44,484 nt of DNA from Gordonia hirsuta DSM 44140 = NBRC 16056 (GCF_000333015.1 NZ_BANT01000044.1:1-44484), one strand, 5' to 3'. Shown: positions 1 to 8,755, counted from the first letter of the stretch. A program made the numbers and translations. Notes: generated from the sequence alone by a model not told the origin.

Positions 1-47
1 ACCACCGTTCTAACTCGGCGCAGCGCTGAGCCCTTGCACCGCCGAGA

Positions 48-1772
48 TCAGCGGGTGCCGACCTGCCATCCTTCCGACTCGCGCCAACGGGTCCACAGGT
101 CGGCGAAGACCCCGCCGCGGTCCAGCAAGTCCTGGAGGCTGCCCGAATCGGCGACTCGGCCTTCGTCGAGCACGATGACCTGATCTGCCAACGCCACCAG
201 CGCCGGCCGGTGGGTGACGATCACTGTCGTCCGCTCCCCACGCACCTGCTCCAACGCCGTGACCACGGCACGCTCGGTGATCGCATCCAGCGCCGATGTC
301 GCTTCGTCCACCAGCAGCAGACCTGCTGGTTTGGCCAGCGCCCGTGCCAGGCCGACACGCTGGCGTTCACCGCCGGACAAGGCATTACCCGCTTCTCCCA
401 CGCGCGAATCCCAGCTGGCCGGCAGATCGTCCAGCAGCTCGGTCAGCTGGGCGCGGTCGGCCAAAGCGGTCAGCTCCTCGTCGTCGAGCGAACCGATATT
501 GGCGCGCAGGGTTCCCGGCCGCAGCTGGGTGGTCTGGAAGACGACGGAGGTCTCCGCTAGCCGCCGCGACGCGGAGACTGGAGCATTGTCGTACAGAACC
601 GTGCCCGTCTGCGGCTCGCGCAATCCGCTGAGGACATCCAGGAGCGTCGACTTTCCCGAGCCGGAACCGCCGACCACCACCGTGATCTGGCCGGCCGGCA
701 GGCTCACATCGACTCCGGTCAGCGCGCGCGTGCCGTCGGGATAGCTGAATCCGACCTCACGCAGACACACCGTCTGTGGCTGCGGCGAACCGGTCACCGG
801 CTGCGGCTGCGGCTGCGGTCCGGCACTCCCGGCCTCCCCCTCCTCGACCAGTTCGCTGACCTCGCCCAGTACGCGGGCGGCCGAAGCCGATGGCGTCGAC
901 AACAGCGACAGCGACCCGATGCTCTCCACGATGCGCAGCAGCACCACGATCATCGCCGCCGCAGTGACTCCCGAGATGTCGTCGTTGAGATACAACACGC
1001 CGGTCGTCACGCCGAAAGCCAGCAGCACCAGCTGCAGGACCACCGAGAACAGCGTTTCACCCGGGATCTGCCAGGCCAGCAATTTGAGGCCGCGAGTGCG
1101 CGACGCAGCGACCACACGGTCGAGCGTGCCGGTACCCACCCCGGCACCGCGCAGCGTCGGCTGCGCCCAAGCGAATTCGAGGATGCGGTCGTCGAGTTCA
1201 CGGTTCCCGTCGGCAAAAGCCTCCTCGGACCGCGCGATCGCCCGCCGGCTCGCACCGAGCGCCGCGAACATCGCCAGCCCACCGGCCAGCGCCACCAGGG
1301 TCAGCTTCCACGACACCGCCAACAACATCAGCGCCAGCAGCGGAGTCAGCAGCAACGCATGAATCAGCGGTGACCCCAGCAGAACCACCACCGAGATCGA
1401 TTCGCTGATCGAGCCGCTGAGCAGGTCGCGTAGCTTCGAGGCCCGACGACCATGCAGCTCGGCCGGATCCAACCGGCGGATCGCACCCAGCCCCGCCCGC
1501 TCCATCGTGTCGATCACCGCGAAACCCAGCCGCAGGCCTGCACGGGTGGCCACAATGTCTGCCGCCCACGCCAGCACGAGTTCGGCCACCAGCAGCCCCG
1601 CCCAGGGCCACGCCTGTGCCGGCCGGTCACCGAGCAGCGCATGCAGGACGGGTATCAGTGTCATCACCGAGGCGGCCTGCAACACGGTGGACGTCACCGT
1701 CAGGGCCAGGAACACGGTGCGGTCACGCCGGCTTGCCGGACCGGTGACGGCAACGAGATCGGAGTAGATCAT
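48..1772 (-). CDS. irtB: ABC transporter, IrtB-like (ferric siderophore import, second half)
   Basis: A 574-residue ABC exporter-fold half-transporter: transmembrane domain in about residues 15-300, then a nucleotide-binding domain. Visible motifs are Walker A GGSGSGKST (Lys near residue 374), the signature LSGGERQ, and Walker B followed by DEATSALD. A Pro-Gln repeat (PQPQPQP) links the two halves. The ATG overlaps the TGA of the upstream irtA by 4 nt (ATGA), so the two are translationally coupled. In M. tuberculosis IrtA and IrtB form a heterodimer in the inner membrane that imports ferric carboxymycobactin; that role is inferred here from the pairing with an IrtA carrying a siderophore-interacting domain and from the identical chromosomal neighbourhood. 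Without irtA it would be hard to tell from other type IV ABC half-transporters. Confidence 0.85.
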   Translation of the reverse strand: MIYSDLVAVTGPASRRDRTVFLALTVTSTVLQAASVMTLIPVLHALLGDRPAQAWPWAGLLVAELVLAWAADIVATRAGLRLGFAVIDTMERAGLGAIRRLDPAELHGRRASKLRDLLSGSISESISVVVLLGSPLIHALLLTPLLALMLLAVSWKLTLVALAGGLAMFAALGASRRAIARSEEAFADGNRELDDRILEFAWAQPTLRGAGVGTGTLDRVVAASRTRGLKLLAWQIPGETLFSVVLQLVLLAFGVTTGVLYLNDDISGVTAAAMIVVLLRIVESIGSLSLLSTPSASAARVLGEVSELVEEGEAGSAGPQPQPQPVTGSPQPQTVCLREVGFSYPDGTRALTGVDVSLPAGQITVVVGGSGSGKSTLLDVLSGLREPQTGTVLYDNAPVSASRRLAETSVVFQTTQLRPGTLRANIGSLDDEELTALADRAQLTELLDDLPASWDSRVGEAGNALSGGERQRVGLARALAKPAGLLLVDEATSALDAITERAVVTALEQVRGERTTVIVTHRPALVALADQVIVLDEGRVADSGSLQDLLDRGGVFADLWTRWRESEGWQVGTR

Positions 1773-4336
1773 GCCAAGGCCTCCATGGCGCGGTCGTGCA
1801 GTCGGGCGTAAAGGCCGTCGGCGGCCAGCAGCTGGGCGCGGGTCCCACGTTCAGCGATCCGGCCGTCCTTCATGACCACGATCAGGTCGGCATGGGCGAC
1901 GGTGTGCAGGCGATGGGCGACGACGAGCACTGTGCGGCCTTCCAGCAGCCGCGAGAGCCCTTGGCGCACTTCCCATTCCGAGTCCGGATCGGCGGCGGCC
2001 GTCGCCTCGTCGAGGATCACCACGCGCGGGTCGCCCAGGATCGCCCGGGCGATCGCGATCCGCTGCCGCTGGCCGCCGGAGAGGCTGTCGCGATCGACGA
2101 CGGTGTCGTAACCGTCCGGCATGGCCTCGATCACCTCCGCGATGTAGGCGGTCCGGGCCGCGTCTTCGATCTGTTCGCGGGTCGCCTCGGGCATCCCGAG
2201 CGCGATGTTCTCGGCGACGGTGCCGTGTACCAGCTGGACATCCTGCAGAACCACCGCCAGCTGGCGGCGCAGCACCATTTCGTCGTACGCGCGCAGATCG
2301 ACGCCGTCGAGGCTCACCGCCCCCGCATCGGGGTCCCAGAGTCGTGCCGCCAGCGCCGCGACCGTCGACTTCCCCGCACCGGACGGGCCGACGATCGCGG
2401 TGGTGCCGCCGGGCGGCAGCTGCAGCGAAAAACCGTCGAGGACCGGGCGGCCGGAGCCGTAGCCGAAGGTGACGTCGTCGAACCGCAACGCGGCCGGGCC
2501 GGCACCTGCCTCCGGTGCAGCGGGCCCCTGGCCGGCAGCGACGCGGACAGGTTCCGGAGTGGTCAGCAGCAGCTCCAGGGATCCCTTCGCTTCCAGGCCG
2601 CCCCGCAGCCCGTTCGCGGCATACGACGCCGCCAGCAGCCGGTCACCGAACGAGGTGCCCAGGATCAGGAACGGCAGGATCGCCGCAGCCGGCATCAGAC
2701 CCCCGGTGATGAGCGCGGTACCCACCACGCTGATCAGCACCATGGAGGTCATCGGCCGGTTCAACTGAATCATCACCGCCTTGCGGTCGATGGTCTCGTG
2801 CTGCCAATCCTTGAGGAAATCGGTCATCGACCGGACCTCACCGGGCAGGTCGACCGTCGCCGCACCCCCGAAGATCCGGCTCTCGGGCTGGGCCCCGATG
2901 AAGCGTTCGGTATCACCGGGCAGCGTCGCATCCCACTGCAGCATCCTGGTCATCCGCGGCCGGTCGCCGGTGGCCATCTTTAGAACCATCACCACATAGA
3001 CCACCACCGGTACCAGCAGCGCCAGCGCCAGAATCCAGTTCACCGAGAACAGGTAGCCGAGGATGGCCAACGGTGTCACCACCGCGGTGATCAGATCACT
3101 CACCGCATGGGTCACCAGATAGTGCAGCGCACCGATATCGTCCTGGGCGAGCTTGCGTACCTCTTCCCGGCGGCGGCCGGCGAACCAGCCCAGCGGCAGC
3201 CGCGTGAACTTCTCCAGGACCCGGCGACGCAGGGCCGCGGCGAAGAACTGGTCGTAGAAGTGCAGGACGGTGATCAGCAGTGCGCTGAGTGCGGTGCCGA
3301 CCAACAGCACGATCACGCCGGTCAGCCCGACGTCGATCAACGCCTGACGCCCGTCACCGGCGACCAGCCGGCGGGCCAGTTCCGCGAACAGGATCAGCGG
3401 CACCACTGCGAGTGCGGCCAGCACCAGGGAGACAAGGCCCGACAGGATGAACGCCGGGAGCGCCGGCCGCAGGACCGCGGCCGGGGCCACCGATGCAGGC
3501 TCCGGAACCGGTGCCGGATTCTCTGGGCCGGCGGCGTCGGGACGCGGCTGCTCAGCGGCGGCCGCCTGCGCCAGCTCGTCGGCTTCGGCCTGCTTGCCCA
3601 TCGCCCGGCCGGCGATCCAGTAGGCCTGGGCCGCCATGGTGCCCTTGTTGTGCCCGTGCTCGCCGCTCAGTTTGGAACGGACCAAGCGAGTCGCGGTGCT
3701 CTCGGCAGCCACCCAGGACTTGAATCCGCGGTAGTCCCGCTCCCCGAGTGCATCGACCAGGGCACGCCCGTCGGCACGCCGCGGTACCCAGGTCACCTGC
3801 AGGTCCAGGTCATCGCGCTGCGGCAGATCCAGCTGCGGATCGTCGTCGTTCGTGTATTCGATGAACACCCGCACCGGTGCGCCGCCGGGCAGCTCGCCCA
3901 GGATCGACCGGATACCGGGCCAGGCCGCCACATCACCGACCAGCAGATACCCCGCCGGCGGCAGTCCGCTCAGCTCCCAGCCGTCGCCGCCCATACGCTG
4001 AGCCACCAGCTCGTCGCCGGGCTGCGCCCGAGCCGCCCAGGCCGAGGCCGGTCCGACGGGTTCGTGGATCAGGAAGCAGAGGGAGAACTCGCCGGTCGCC
4101 GGATTCGGGTTCATCAGCGTGTAGCCGCGCTGGAACATCTTGCTCCCGCCCTCGACGTCCGGGAACCACGCGCGGATCCAGGCCGAGGGTTTCTCTCCGT
4201 CCGGATAGAGCAGCGTCATACTCACAAAATCGACGCGGATCACCGCCGACGAGATCTGTTCGGTGCGCACCACCGTCGCCAGATGCTCCTTGGCGCCGAG
4301 CGCGCGCAGCACCGCGCCCTGGAATCCTTTACCCAT
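1769..4336 (-). CDS. irtA: ABC transporter with N-terminal siderophore-interacting FAD domain, IrtA-like
   Basis: An 855-residue fusion, close to the M. tuberculosis IrtA length. Residues 1 to about 245 are a siderophore-interacting (SIP/ferredoxin-reductase-like) domain with the stretches GYLLVGDVAAWPGI and WVAAESTATRLVRSKL typical of that family. An Ala/Pro-rich linker follows (about 250-290), then a membrane domain (about 295-590) and an ATPase domain with GPSGAGKST (Lys 656), LSGGQRQR and VVILDEATAAAD. In mycobacteria the SIP domain binds FAD on the cytoplasmic side and reduces the imported ferric siderophore. The ATG at 4336 lies 17 nt from an iron box (4354-4372), so iron repression is expected. 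It is the first gene of the irtA-irtB operon. Confidence 0.9.
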   Translation of the reverse strand: MGKGFQGAVLRALGAKEHLATVVRTEQISSAVIRVDFVSMTLLYPDGEKPSAWIRAWFPDVEGGSKMFQRGYTLMNPNPATGEFSLCFLIHEPVGPASAWAARAQPGDELVAQRMGGDGWELSGLPPAGYLLVGDVAAWPGIRSILGELPGGAPVRVFIEYTNDDDPQLDLPQRDDLDLQVTWVPRRADGRALVDALGERDYRGFKSWVAAESTATRLVRSKLSGEHGHNKGTMAAQAYWIAGRAMGKQAEADELAQAAAAEQPRPDAAGPENPAPVPEPASVAPAAVLRPALPAFILSGLVSLVLAALAVVPLILFAELARRLVAGDGRQALIDVGLTGVIVLLVGTALSALLITVLHFYDQFFAAALRRRVLEKFTRLPLGWFAGRRREEVRKLAQDDIGALHYLVTHAVSDLITAVVTPLAILGYLFSVNWILALALLVPVVVYVVMVLKMATGDRPRMTRMLQWDATLPGDTERFIGAQPESRIFGGAATVDLPGEVRSMTDFLKDWQHETIDRKAVMIQLNRPMTSMVLISVVGTALITGGLMPAAAILPFLILGTSFGDRLLAASYAANGLRGGLEAKGSLELLLTTPEPVRVAAGQGPAAPEAGAGPAALRFDDVTFGYGSGRPVLDGFSLQLPPGGTTAIVGPSGAGKSTVAALAARLWDPDAGAVSLDGVDLRAYDEMVLRRQLAVVLQDVQLVHGTVAENIALGMPEATREQIEDAARTAYIAEVIEAMPDGYDTVVDRDSLSGGQRQRIAIARAILGDPRVVILDEATAAADPDSEWEVRQGLSRLLEGRTVLVVAHRLHTVAHADLIVVMKDGRIAERGTRAQLLAADGLYARLHDRAMEALA

Positions 4337-4353
4337 TCCAACTCCCGCTTGTA

Positions 4354-4372
4354 GAAGGTTAGGCTCAGCTTA
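4354..4372 (-). promoter_or_regulatory. DtxR/IdeR-type iron box upstream of irtA
   Basis: The plus strand reads GAAGGTTAGGCTCAGCTTA. Against the classical 19-bp IdeR iron box TTAGGTTAGGCTAACCTAA I count 14 identities, including an unbroken 10-base core AGGTTAGGCT. It ends 17 nt before the irtA start codon and 38 nt before the -10 box of the divergent lprD-like gene, so it probably controls irtAB. Binding by an iron regulator is inferred. Confidence 0.8.
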
Positions 4373-4410
4373 GCTAGTCGGCGGGGTGCGGGTCACACCG
4401 GCACAACGGG

Positions 4411-4416
4411 TACCGT
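4411..4416 (+). promoter_or_regulatory. -10 box of a leaderless promoter for the lprD-like gene
   Basis: TACCGT fits the actinobacterial -10 pattern TANNNT. Seven bases (CGAGCAT) separate it from the GTG at 4424, which would place the transcript start on the start codon. There is no Shine-Dalgarno sequence upstream of the GTG. Confidence 0.55.
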
Positions 4417-4423
4417 CGAGCAT

Positions 4424-4840
4424 GTGGAAGACACTGCCCAACCCACTCGAACGCGTCACCGGCCGGCGCTGATCGTGCTCGTCGTCATCGCCTCCGCCGC
4501 CTGCCTGGCCCTGGGCTGGTGGCAGTGGGATCGCTTCGAGTCTGCTTCCGGGACCGCACAGAACCTGGGCTATGCGCTGCAATGGCCGGTCTTCGCAGTC
4601 GCCATCTTCTGGGCCTATCGCCGGTTCGTGGTGATGGAGGCCGATCCGGAGGCGGTCGAAGCCCAACGCAAACGCAGTGGTCCGAGCGAAATCGCGGCCG
4701 GTATTCTGCCCGAGCGACCGACCGCCACCGACTTTGGTATCGCAGCCTTGAACGACGACGCCGACGAGCCCGGTCTGACCGAATACAACCGCTATCTGGC
4801 CGAACTCGACCGGCCCCACCGACCCAAGGATGCTCCGTGA
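4424..4840 (+). CDS. small membrane protein, LprD-like
   Basis: A 138-residue protein with two predicted membrane segments (about residues 14-31 and 50-66) separated by a short loop containing WWQWDRFESASGTAQNLGYA. A charged cytoplasmic tail of about 70 residues follows. Position and size match Rv1343c (lprD) of M. tuberculosis, which lies between irtA and a DUF3817 gene. I see no lipobox cysteine, so 'lipoprotein' is not supported here. GTG 4424 is chosen because a -10 box sits 7 nt before it; an ATG two bases upstream in another frame stops within 17 codons. Its TGA overlaps the GTG of the next gene (GTGA). The molecular function is unknown. Confidence 0.8.
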   Translation: MEDTAQPTRTRHRPALIVLVVIASAACLALGWWQWDRFESASGTAQNLGYALQWPVFAVAIFWAYRRFVVMEADPEAVEAQRKRSGPSEIAAGILPERPTATDFGIAALNDDADEPGLTEYNRYLAELDRPHRPKDAP

Positions 4841-5241
4841 CCGACCAGCCCAGCCCCGCCCAGTCCAGCCCCGCCCAGCAGGGCAGCGACCAGCCGAGCA
4901 CCGCTCCGGCAGGCGCTGCGGTCACCGTCGGCATCGACAAGATCAAGGGCGCCCTGCTGCGCTACCGGATCATGGCGTGGATCACCGGCGTGTGGCTGCT
5001 GTTGCTGGTGGCCAACATGATCGCCGAATACGGTTTCGGTCGTGACGGCTACCCGCTGATCGCCATCGCGCACGGCTGGATCTACGTGCTCTACCTGATC
5101 ACCGCCGTCGATCTGGGGATGAAGGTCCGCTGGTCGGCGGGTAAGACGGTGATCACCTGCTTGGCCGGCACCATCCCGTTCCTGAGCTTCTGGTTCGAGC
5201 ACATCCGCGCTCAGGAAGTGAAGAGCACTTTCGGGATCTGA
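4837..5241 (+). CDS. DUF3817 membrane protein (Rv1342c-like)
   Basis: A 134-residue protein with a polar, Ser/Pro/Gln-rich N-terminus (about residues 1-30, encoded by short CCAGCCCCGCC repeats) and three hydrophobic segments. It carries the family stretch IAHGWIYVLYLITAVDLG and a short tail FWFEHIRAQE. Start GTG 4837 overlaps the stop of the lprD-like gene by 4 nt, with AAGGA upstream as ribosome binding site. Function is unknown; the DUF3817 family is widespread in actinobacteria and occurs beside rdgB/rph as here. A second DUF3817 gene lies at 20928-21329. The gene converges with rdgB, with 22 nt between the stop codons. Confidence 0.85.
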   Translation: MTDQPSPAQSSPAQQGSDQPSTAPAGAAVTVGIDKIKGALLRYRIMAWITGVWLLLLVANMIAEYGFGRDGYPLIAIAHGWIYVLYLITAVDLGMKVRWSAGKTVITCLAGTIPFLSFWFEHIRAQEVKSTFGI

Positions 5242-5263
5242 CTCCCCGGGGTCAGCGGACGTC

Positions 5264-5878
5264 TCAGTGTTCGGCGAGGGCACGCAGCGCCGGCACCAGC
5301 TGGGCCAGTGCCTTTCCCCGGTGGCTGAGCGAATCCTTTTCCGCCGCAGTCAATTCCGCCGAGGTCCGGCCCCCCGCGATCTCGTCGGCAGGAACGAACA
5401 GCGGATCGTAGCCGAACCCGTTGGCGCCGCGGCGGGCGGTGACGAGCGTTCCGCGCCACTCCCCGCGGGCGAGGACTTCCTCGCCTCCCGGATCGACCAG
5501 CGCGCACACCGAGACGAAGGCGGCCCCGCGGCGTTCGGCAGGCACATCAGCCAGCTGGGCCAGCAGCAGATCGTTGTTGGCCTCATCGCCGCGGCCACCA
5601 CTCCAGCGTGCCGAGAGCACCCCGGGCATACCGTTGAGCGCCTCGACGGTCAGCCCGGAATCGTCGGCCAGCGCCGGTAGTCCGGTGGCCGCCACCGCCG
5701 CCCGGGCTTTGAACAGCGCATTCTCTTCGAAACTGGCGCCGTCCTCCACCGGTTCGGGATACGGGTCGACGTCGCCGAGTCCGATCACCTGAAGTCCGGT
5801 GATCCCGGCGCCCTCGACGACGCGGCGCAGTTCGGCGAGCTTCTTGGTATTGTTGCTGGCCAGCAGCAGCCGTGTCAC
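5264..5878 (-). CDS. rdgB: dITP/XTP pyrophosphatase (RdgB/HAM1 family)
   Basis: A 204-residue house-cleaning enzyme expected to hydrolyse dITP, ITP and XTP to the monophosphate plus pyrophosphate, keeping deaminated purines out of DNA and RNA. Family landmarks are LLASNNTKKLAEL at the N-terminus, the DGASFEENALFKA segment, LADDSGL, and near the C-terminus GYDPLFVP followed by AAEKDSLSHRGKAL (the SHR motif). Full length. It starts 7 nt after the stop of rph on the same strand; rph-rdgB is the conserved actinobacterial order (Rv1340-Rv1341). Confidence 0.95.
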   Translation of the reverse strand: MTRLLLASNNTKKLAELRRVVEGAGITGLQVIGLGDVDPYPEPVEDGASFEENALFKARAAVAATGLPALADDSGLTVEALNGMPGVLSARWSGGRGDEANNDLLLAQLADVPAERRGAAFVSVCALVDPGGEEVLARGEWRGTLVTARRGANGFGYDPLFVPADEIAGGRTSAELTAAEKDSLSHRGKALAQLVPALRALAEH

Positions 5879-5885
5879 GATCGTT

Positions 5886-6641
5886 CTACTCCGCAGACGG
5901 GAGCACGCCCGGGTAGGGCGCGGCGAGGGCGTCGCGCTGAGCCTGCACCAGTTGGTCGACGCCGCTCATGGCGACGTCGAGCAGCTTGTCCAGGGTGGCC
6001 CGCGGGAAGGTGGCGCCCTCTCCGGTGCCCTGCACCTCCACAAAGGTGCCGAAATCGGTGGCGACGACGTTCATATCGACCTCGGCGCGCACATCCTCCT
6101 CGTACGGCAGGTCCAGCCGGACACGGCCGTCCACCACGCCGACGCTGACCGCGGCGATCAGGCAGCTCAGCGGCTGCGGGTCGGAGAGCCTGCCGGCGGC
6201 CTTGAGCCAGGTCACCGCATCGGCCAGTGCCACATAGGCTCCGGTGATGGCGGCGGTGCGGGTACCGCCGTCGGCCTGCAGCACATCACAGTCGATCGCG
6301 ATGGTGTTCTCCCCCAGCGCCGACAGGTCGATGCACGCGCGCAGCGAGCGGCCGATCAGGCGGCTGATCTCGTGGGTGCGGCCGCCGACCTTGCCCCGCA
6401 CCGATTCCCGGCTCGACCGCTCGTGCGTCGCCCCGGGCAGCATCGCGTATTCGGCGGTCAGCCAGCCCTCGCCGGAGCCCTTCTTCCAGCGCGGAACTCC
6501 TTCGGTGACCGAAGCGGTGCACAGCACGCGCGTGTTCCCGAAGCCGACCAGGACCGAACCGGCTGGATTGGAGGTGAAACCTCGCGTGAAGGAGATGGGG
6601 CGGAGTTCATCGTCGGCGCGGCCGTCTGCTCGTGTGGTCAC
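5886..6641 (-). CDS. rph: ribonuclease PH
   Basis: A 251-residue phosphate-dependent 3'-5' exoribonuclease that trims tRNA 3' ends. Typical features are [18 protein letters not shown] near the N-terminus, the [27 protein letters not shown] region with its arginine cluster, and [18 protein letters not shown] for phosphate and catalytic contacts. Length matches the family. Start GTG 6641 is supported by TAGAGT seven bases upstream, which gives a leaderless transcript. It is followed at once by rdgB. Confidence 0.95.
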   Translation of the reverse strand: MTTRADGRADDELRPISFTRGFTSNPAGSVLVGFGNTRVLCTASVTEGVPRWKKGSGEGWLTAEYAMLPGATHERSSRESVRGKVGGRTHEISRLIGRSLRACIDLSALGENTIAIDCDVLQADGGTRTAAITGAYVALADAVTWLKAAGRLSDPQPLSCLIAAVSVGVVDGRVRLDLPYEEDVRAEVDMNVVATDFGTFVEVQGTGEGATFPRATLDKLLDVAMSGVDQLVQAQRDALAAPYPGVLPSAE

Positions 6642-6648
6642 ACCCTGA

Positions 6649-6654
6649 ACTCTA
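6649..6654 (-). promoter_or_regulatory. -10 box of a leaderless promoter for rph-rdgB
   Basis: On the minus strand TAGAGT is followed by seven bases (TCAGGGT) and then the GTG of rph. This is the TANNNT-N7-start geometry of leaderless mycobacterial genes. No Shine-Dalgarno is present. Confidence 0.5.
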
Positions 6655-6710
6655 GCCGCTCGCCGCGCCCGGGCATCCCGGGCCGGGGCGCCGAGTCCGG
6701 AACCGGAAAG

Positions 6711-7523
6711 TCAGTGGCGGACGTCGATACCGTGGGCGGGTGTCTCGGTGCTGAACGGCGGCCGGATCTCGATCACCTGACCCTGGTGGACCAGCTGTAG
6801 CGGCCCCTTGTAGACCGCGCGGGCCTCGTCGAGGATCTCGTCCGGATCGGTCCACGGCACGATGTGGGTCAGGGCCAGCGAACGGACCCGAGCCTCCATC
6901 GCGATCTGCCCGGCTTCCACCCCCGACAGGTGCATCCCGACCGGCCGCACCCCGGGCGCATGCGTCCACGAGGCCTCGCACAGAAACAGATCGGCCCGGC
7001 GCGCCAGTTCGACCACCACGTCCCCGACACCGGTGTCCCCGCTGTAGACGAAGACCTCGCCGTCGGGGCCGGTGATCCGCAGCCCGAACGTCGCCGGCGG
7101 ATGCACCACCTTGAACGGTTCGACGATCAGCCCGTTCACCGTCACCACACTCCGGTCGCTCCACTCGTAGACCTCGTAGGTATCGGTGATGTCGTCGATC
7201 TCACCGGGATACTCCGACGCGGCGGCGCCGATGCGCAGGGCGGTGCCCGCCGGCCCGTACAGCGGTGAACGTTCGGTCGCCGGTTCCGGGGCCCAGCGGC
7301 GCCACACCAGCATGGCGGGCAGATCCAAGCAGTGGTCGGCGTGCAGATGCGAGAGCAGAACCGCGACCTTATTGGGATCGGCGTGCAGCAGCAGTTCGCC
7401 GAAGACCCCGTGCCCGCAGTCCAGCAGGACCGGATCGTGACCGTCGGCCTGCAGGAGATAGCCCGAACACGGCGCACCGGGTCCGTTCACACTTCCCGAG
7501 CACCCGAGGACCGTCAAACGCAT
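6711..7523 (-). CDS. metallo-beta-lactamase-fold cyclic nucleotide phosphodiesterase (Rv1339-like)
   Basis: A 270-residue metallo-beta-lactamase fold protein with the metal-binding motif H59-L-H61-A-D63-H64, a GDTG motif (VYSGDTGVGD) and late histidines, one in CEASWTHAPG and one in LTHIVPWTDP. M. tuberculosis Rv1339, in the same chromosomal position, is an atypical class II cAMP phosphodiesterase; a similar activity is likely but not proven here. Start ATG 7523 gives MRLTVLGCSG at once, the usual family start. A GTG three codons upstream is an alternative. It lies upstream of rph with 69 nt between, and divergent from the GNAT-like gene. Confidence 0.85.
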   Translation of the reverse strand: MRLTVLGCSGSVNGPGAPCSGYLLQADGHDPVLLDCGHGVFGELLLHADPNKVAVLLSHLHADHCLDLPAMLVWRRWAPEPATERSPLYGPAGTALRIGAAASEYPGEIDDITDTYEVYEWSDRSVVTVNGLIVEPFKVVHPPATFGLRITGPDGEVFVYSGDTGVGDVVVELARRADLFLCEASWTHAPGVRPVGMHLSGVEAGQIAMEARVRSLALTHIVPWTDPDEILDEARAVYKGPLQLVHQGQVIEIRPPFSTETPAHGIDVRH

Positions 7524-7629
7524 AGCTGTCACTCTGCCACGGCCCCGGTCGCGACCGGCCGAGAACACCCGGCATTGACCGGTCCGTTATCTGGGCGAAC
7601 GGGGAACAGGCGCGGGTCCGGCGTTGGGC

Positions 7630-7635
7630 TAGGCT
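7630..7635 (+). promoter_or_regulatory. -10 box of a leaderless promoter for the GNAT-like membrane gene
   Basis: TAGGCT, then seven bases (GGCCCGC), then the GTG at 7643. The geometry implies that transcription starts at the start codon. No ribosome binding site is visible. Confidence 0.55.
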
Positions 7636-7642
7636 GGCCCGC

Positions 7643-8728
7643 GTGATTCGCCGCCAACGCCGCAGACAAGTGCTGGTCACCGGAGCCTCGGTGATGCTCT
7701 TCTTCTTCTTCATCATCGTCGTTCACATCTTCTGGCCCGGCGCCTTGGCCGTCGCCCTGGCCATCGGCGGCGGTATCGGTGGTCTGCTGGTCCTGTACGA
7801 GGTGCGTCTGACCAAACGCATCGCCCAGGCCGAGTTCATCCGGGACCTGCAGACCAGCTTCACCAGCGACGCCGAGATCGGCATCCTGTGGCGCAAGATC
7901 CTCCTCGAAGAGGAGATCACTGCCGCCGACCGGTACCACATGAGCAACTACCTCACCTTCTTCGAGACGCTGCACATCCTGCACGTACGCGATGCATTGG
8001 ACTTCGCGCTCACCGACGATCTGTTCCGCAACCGCTTCTTCCGCGCGATCGGGCATCCGGTGATCCTGCGAGAGACCATCCTGAAAAGCCCCGAATCCTT
8101 CCGGAACATCCGGGCGCTGATCGGCGAGTGGATGGAGTATTGCTTCGCCAACGATGTGCCGACCCATCGCGGATACGCCGACTACGAGACCCTGCGCACC
8201 TCCCATGCCGGCTTCACCCGGGTGCAGCTGGGCCCGGACGATCTGGACGAGGTGCTGGAACTGCAGCAGGTGACCCTGACATCGCTGGGCGAGAGGGCTG
8301 TCCTGCGGAAGAACGACTCCGCGATGTTCGCCGAATGTCTGGCCGATCCTGCGCACCAGGTCCTCGGCTGGCGCAGCGACACCGACGGCACCCTGGTCTC
8401 GCTGGCGATCCTCTACGACGCCGGACTCGGTCCCGAGAGCATCCGCCGCTATGAGACCGACGACGCCGATGCACTCGTCGAGTCGATCAACCTCAAACTG
8501 GTGATGACCCGGCCCGGTCACAAACGCGCGGGGTTGAGTCGCAGCCTGATCCTCGGACTCGAGCAGACGGCGATGGACCGCGGAAAGTACGAGATCCGCG
8601 CGACGATCCATCCGGACAACACCGCCAGCCTGAAGCTGTTCGGCGACCTCGGCTACCGCCAGGTGGGCAAGGAGAAGACCGCCTACGGACCGCGAGTAGT
8701 CGTTCGCCGGACTCTCGCGACCTTCTAG
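7643..8728 (+). CDS. membrane-anchored protein with C-terminal GNAT-like acetyltransferase domain
   Basis: A 361-residue protein. Residues 8-50 hold two closely spaced hydrophobic segments (LFFFFIIVVHIFWPGALAV and the Gly/Leu-rich run after it), so it is likely tethered to the membrane with the rest in the cytoplasm. Residues about 55-190 form a helical region resembling DUF4760-type domains. Residues about 195-361 look like a GNAT domain: RAGLSRSLILGLEQTAMDRG in the acetyl-CoA-binding position, and the family-typical end ATIHPDNTASLKLFGDLGYR. Substrate unknown. It is a single-gene unit on the plus strand, inserted between genes adjacent in mycobacteria, and converges with the Mur ligase gene. 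Confidence 0.7.
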   Translation: MIRRQRRRQVLVTGASVMLFFFFIIVVHIFWPGALAVALAIGGGIGGLLVLYEVRLTKRIAQAEFIRDLQTSFTSDAEIGILWRKILLEEEITAADRYHMSNYLTFFETLHILHVRDALDFALTDDLFRNRFFRAIGHPVILRETILKSPESFRNIRALIGEWMEYCFANDVPTHRGYADYETLRTSHAGFTRVQLGPDDLDEVLELQQVTLTSLGERAVLRKNDSAMFAECLADPAHQVLGWRSDTDGTLVSLAILYDAGLGPESIRRYETDDADALVESINLKLVMTRPGHKRAGLSRSLILGLEQTAMDRGKYEIRATIHPDNTASLKLFGDLGYRQVGKEKTAYGPRVVVRRTLATF

Positions 8729-8739
8729 CTCCCCGACCG

Positions 8740-8755
8740 GAGTCCGGGAGGACTC
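8740..8755. terminator. short hairpin between convergent genes, possible terminator
   Basis: GAGTCC-GGGA-GGACTC is a perfect 6-bp stem with a 4-base loop, placed in the 25-nt gap between the GNAT-like gene and the Mur ligase gene. Its right arm touches the ligase stop codon. There is no T tract, so termination is only a possibility. Confidence 0.35.

Noticed and set aside
783..835. GGCTGC-type microrepeat
   Set aside because: It is the in-frame Pro-Gln linker of IrtB, a protein-level low-complexity stretch.
6672..6690. CCCGGG-CAT-CCCGGG inverted repeat between the phosphodiesterase gene and rph
   Set aside because: Six-base arms of pure G/C with a 3-base loop and no T tract, in a cotranscribed gap of a GC-rich genome. 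Too weak to call a terminator.
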